64,000 nt of DNA from an uncultured Lachnospiraceae bacterium (GTDB lineage Bacteria > Bacillota > Clostridia > Lachnospirales > Lachnospiraceae). Positions 62,781-64,000 of this stretch are shown piece after piece; position 1 is the stretch's first letter, and each line of letters opens with the position of its first letter. Below the pieces are notes generated by a model. That model made no database searches and had not been told where the DNA came from. It saw nothing but the letters and a program-made list of their open reading frames with translations. The position numbers and the translations under genes were made by a program. The stretch covers positions 1 to 64,000 of the forward strand of contig CACZBW010000003.1 in NCBI GenBank assembly GCA_902779575.1, given 5' to 3'.

Positions 62781-63542
62781 TCCTCCCACCCTGAGCAGAT
62801 CCAGAATTCTCTCCAGGGGCAGTTCCAGGTAGGCGGAAAGCTCCTCGGCGGAGGGTTTCTCTCCATTTTCCCCCTCAAGCTCTCTGGCGGCATCGGCGAG
62901 CTGATTCATATTCCTCAATATTCTCCGGTCGCTTCTGAGCGCCTCTTCCTCTCCCCTGAGCCATTCCTCCAGATAGGACGTGACACTGTTGAGAATTTTT
63001 ACGCGATAAGCGGACAGCGAGTCTTCCACGGACAGCTGATCCATGGCAAGAAGAAGGCCGATATTGGCCTCCTGTACCAGATCCTCCGGATCTGTCTGTG
63101 CAAGGCGCCCGGAAACGGACTGAGCAGCCTGCTGTCCGCGGCCTGCCTTTCCGGTCAGGTCAAACTCTCCCGCCAGGTCGCACACAGTCTGGAGATAAAG
63201 TTCGACCAGCCTGTTCCTGGCCTCTGAATCCCCTGAAGAAGCCCGGCGGAAAAGTCTGAATTCTTCCTTCTCGTCCACCGGCAGGATCCTGTCAAGCTCC
63301 TCCAGGTACAGCTCAAGGATGCCGCGCCGCCCGGACCGGCTCTCCTCTCCCTGATCCGGATCCGTCAGTTCAATTCCTGCCTGCAGCAGATAATCGCACA
63401 CCAGAGAAAGCTTTGACTCGTCAAGCCCGGTTCCTTCCAGCGCTTTTTTCACCTGCCCGATGTCCAGCCTCATCCCCTGTTCCCCGGCCAGGTCTGTAAG
63501 TCCTTTCAGTTTCTGCCTGAAGACAAAAGTCTCATCCGCCAC
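62754..63542 (-). CDS. Sigma-70-like protein lacking region 4
   Basis: The 262-residue protein has an N-terminal helical part like sigma region 1.1 (1-57), a region 1.2/2.1-like segment (ILELYLEELDRILPVDEKEE to LVELYLQTVCDLA, 75-124), an insert (127-150), a region 2.2-like segment (EDLVQEANIGLLLAMDQ, 153-169), a degraded 2.3/2.4 (172-198) and a region 3-like helix pair (MNQLADAARELEGENGEKPSAEEL, 212-237). It ends where region 4 would begin. I chose the GTG at 63542 because AAGGAG lies 8 nt upstream; an in-frame ATG at 63680 adds 46 unlikely residues. Role unknown. Confidence 0.8.
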   Translation of the reverse strand: MADETFVFRQKLKGLTDLAGEQGMRLDIGQVKKALEGTGLDESKLSLVCDYLLQAGIELTDPDQGEESRSGRRGILELYLEELDRILPVDEKEEFRLFRRASSGDSEARNRLVELYLQTVCDLAGEFDLTGKAGRGQQAAQSVSGRLAQTDPEDLVQEANIGLLLAMDQLSVEDSLSAYRVKILNSVTSYLEEWLRGEEEALRSDRRILRNMNQLADAARELEGENGEKPSAEELSAYLELPLERILDLLRVGGEKMKAEDL

Positions 63543-63732
63543 CTTACCGACTCCTTCCCTTCTGCATAAAGAATATTCACGGCTCTCAGCACAGCATGCT
63601 GCAAAGCGCACGTGCGGACCTGCGGCAAAGGCGCACCCGCGCGGTGAAGTTCTGAGTAAAAGAAAGACAGGCCGCCGCATCCCGTGCAGTGGCCTGCATT
63701 CACGCCTGCTCCCGCAAGCCAGGCGGTCTCAG

Positions 63733-64000
63733 TCAATAATCCTGGTTTTCCATATACTTCATATATTTGACAACCATCAGGGCAATCTTCAGAGTAATGG
63801 CGTCCTCAAACACCCTCAGGTCGAGACCGGTCTGCTTCTGCAGCTTGTCAAGCCTGTACACCAGAGTATTGCGGTGAATGTAAAGCTGCCTGGAGGTCTC
63901 CGAGACATTCAGGCTGTTCTCGAAGAACTTATTGATGGTAATCAGGGTCTCCTCATCAAAATCGTCCGGAGACTTGCCCTCGAAAACTTCCTTGATGAAC
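63733..64000 (-). CDS. PucR/CdaR-family transcriptional regulator, C-terminus (partial)
   Basis: The minus strand encodes 88 residues up to a TGA at 63733; the 5' part is beyond the window edge. The sequence has a PucR-type helix-turn-helix: NVSETSRQLYIHRNTLVYRL followed by DKLQKQTGLDLR. Such proteins (CdaR, PucR) often have an N-terminal sensory domain and respond to sugar diacids or purines, but that part is not visible. It lies 190 nt upstream of the sigma-like gene; that gap holds nothing I can support. Confidence 0.88.
   Translation of the reverse strand, partial: FIKEVFEGKSPDDFDEETLITINKFFENSLNVSETSRQLYIHRNTLVYRLDKLQKQTGLDLRVFEDAITLKIALMVVKYMKYMENQDY

Overview
This is a chromosomal window from a Gram-positive, fairly GC-rich clostridial bacterium, most likely a Lachnospiraceae-type member of the Bacillota. 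The evidence is the gene set (long-form HPF, NadE with a glutaminase domain, fhs, yqhQ-prmC-prfA beside rho-rpmE, a DUF4250 gene, Hsp33), strong AGGAGG ribosome binding sites, and many sigma-A promoters of the TTGACA-N17-TATAAT type. I see no phage, insertion sequence, CRISPR array or plasmid function, so it reads as core genome with a few lineage-specific blocks. The species call is inference.

Layout. The left edge (1-555, minus strand) holds the 5' end of a 16S rRNA gene, its promoter and leader, and two tRNA-Ser genes just upstream. Positions 613-5232 are an operon tsaE-tsaB-rimI-rnz-tsaD-ispD (t6A tRNA modification, tRNA 3' processing, isoprenoid synthesis). A NUDIX ADP-ribose pyrophosphatase and tex follow, then two + strand membrane-protein genes (8849-10263). 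Positions 10478-14684 hold an SPFH / zinc-ribbon / TPM membrane module resembling Bacillus subtilis ydjI-ydjG-ydjH, followed by a ThrH-type phosphatase. Next come prfB, secA and hpf.

Positions 19594-28764 hold a eukaryotic-type hisA, fhs, nadE, hslO, a putative metal-efflux permease, glyA and a CPBP protease. Positions 28884-34249 encode a transmembrane Ser/Thr kinase translationally coupled to a 1216-residue Ig-like membrane protein. argS, rarA and a small membrane protein follow, then a DUF4250 gene that lies behind a perfect consensus promoter, and a secreted protein. An ABC exporter with two permeases (40838-44252) converges on a SNF2 helicase.

clpB has a promoter overlapped by a half-degenerate CIRCE operator. 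After it come an SH3-NlpC/P60 wall hydrolase, dapF, a methyltransferase, a small multidrug-export protein, hisC, prfA, prmC, yqhQ, rpmE with a structured leader, and rho with a decapeptide-repeat disordered N-terminal insert. The right end has a CNNM/CBS protein, a sigma-70-like protein without region 4, and the C-terminus of a PucR/CdaR regulator.

The window is dominated by translation and protein quality control (both class I release factors and prmC, HPF, SecA, ClpB, Hsp33, Tex, Rho, two tRNA modification or processing systems) plus one-carbon metabolism (fhs, glyA). The most unusual items are the kinase/Ig-protein pair, the sigma-like protein lacking the -35 recognition domain, the eukaryotic-type HisA, the SPFH/zinc-ribbon/TPM block without an adjacent pspA, and the repeat-expanded Rho. 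All functions are assigned by reading motifs; no database search was run.
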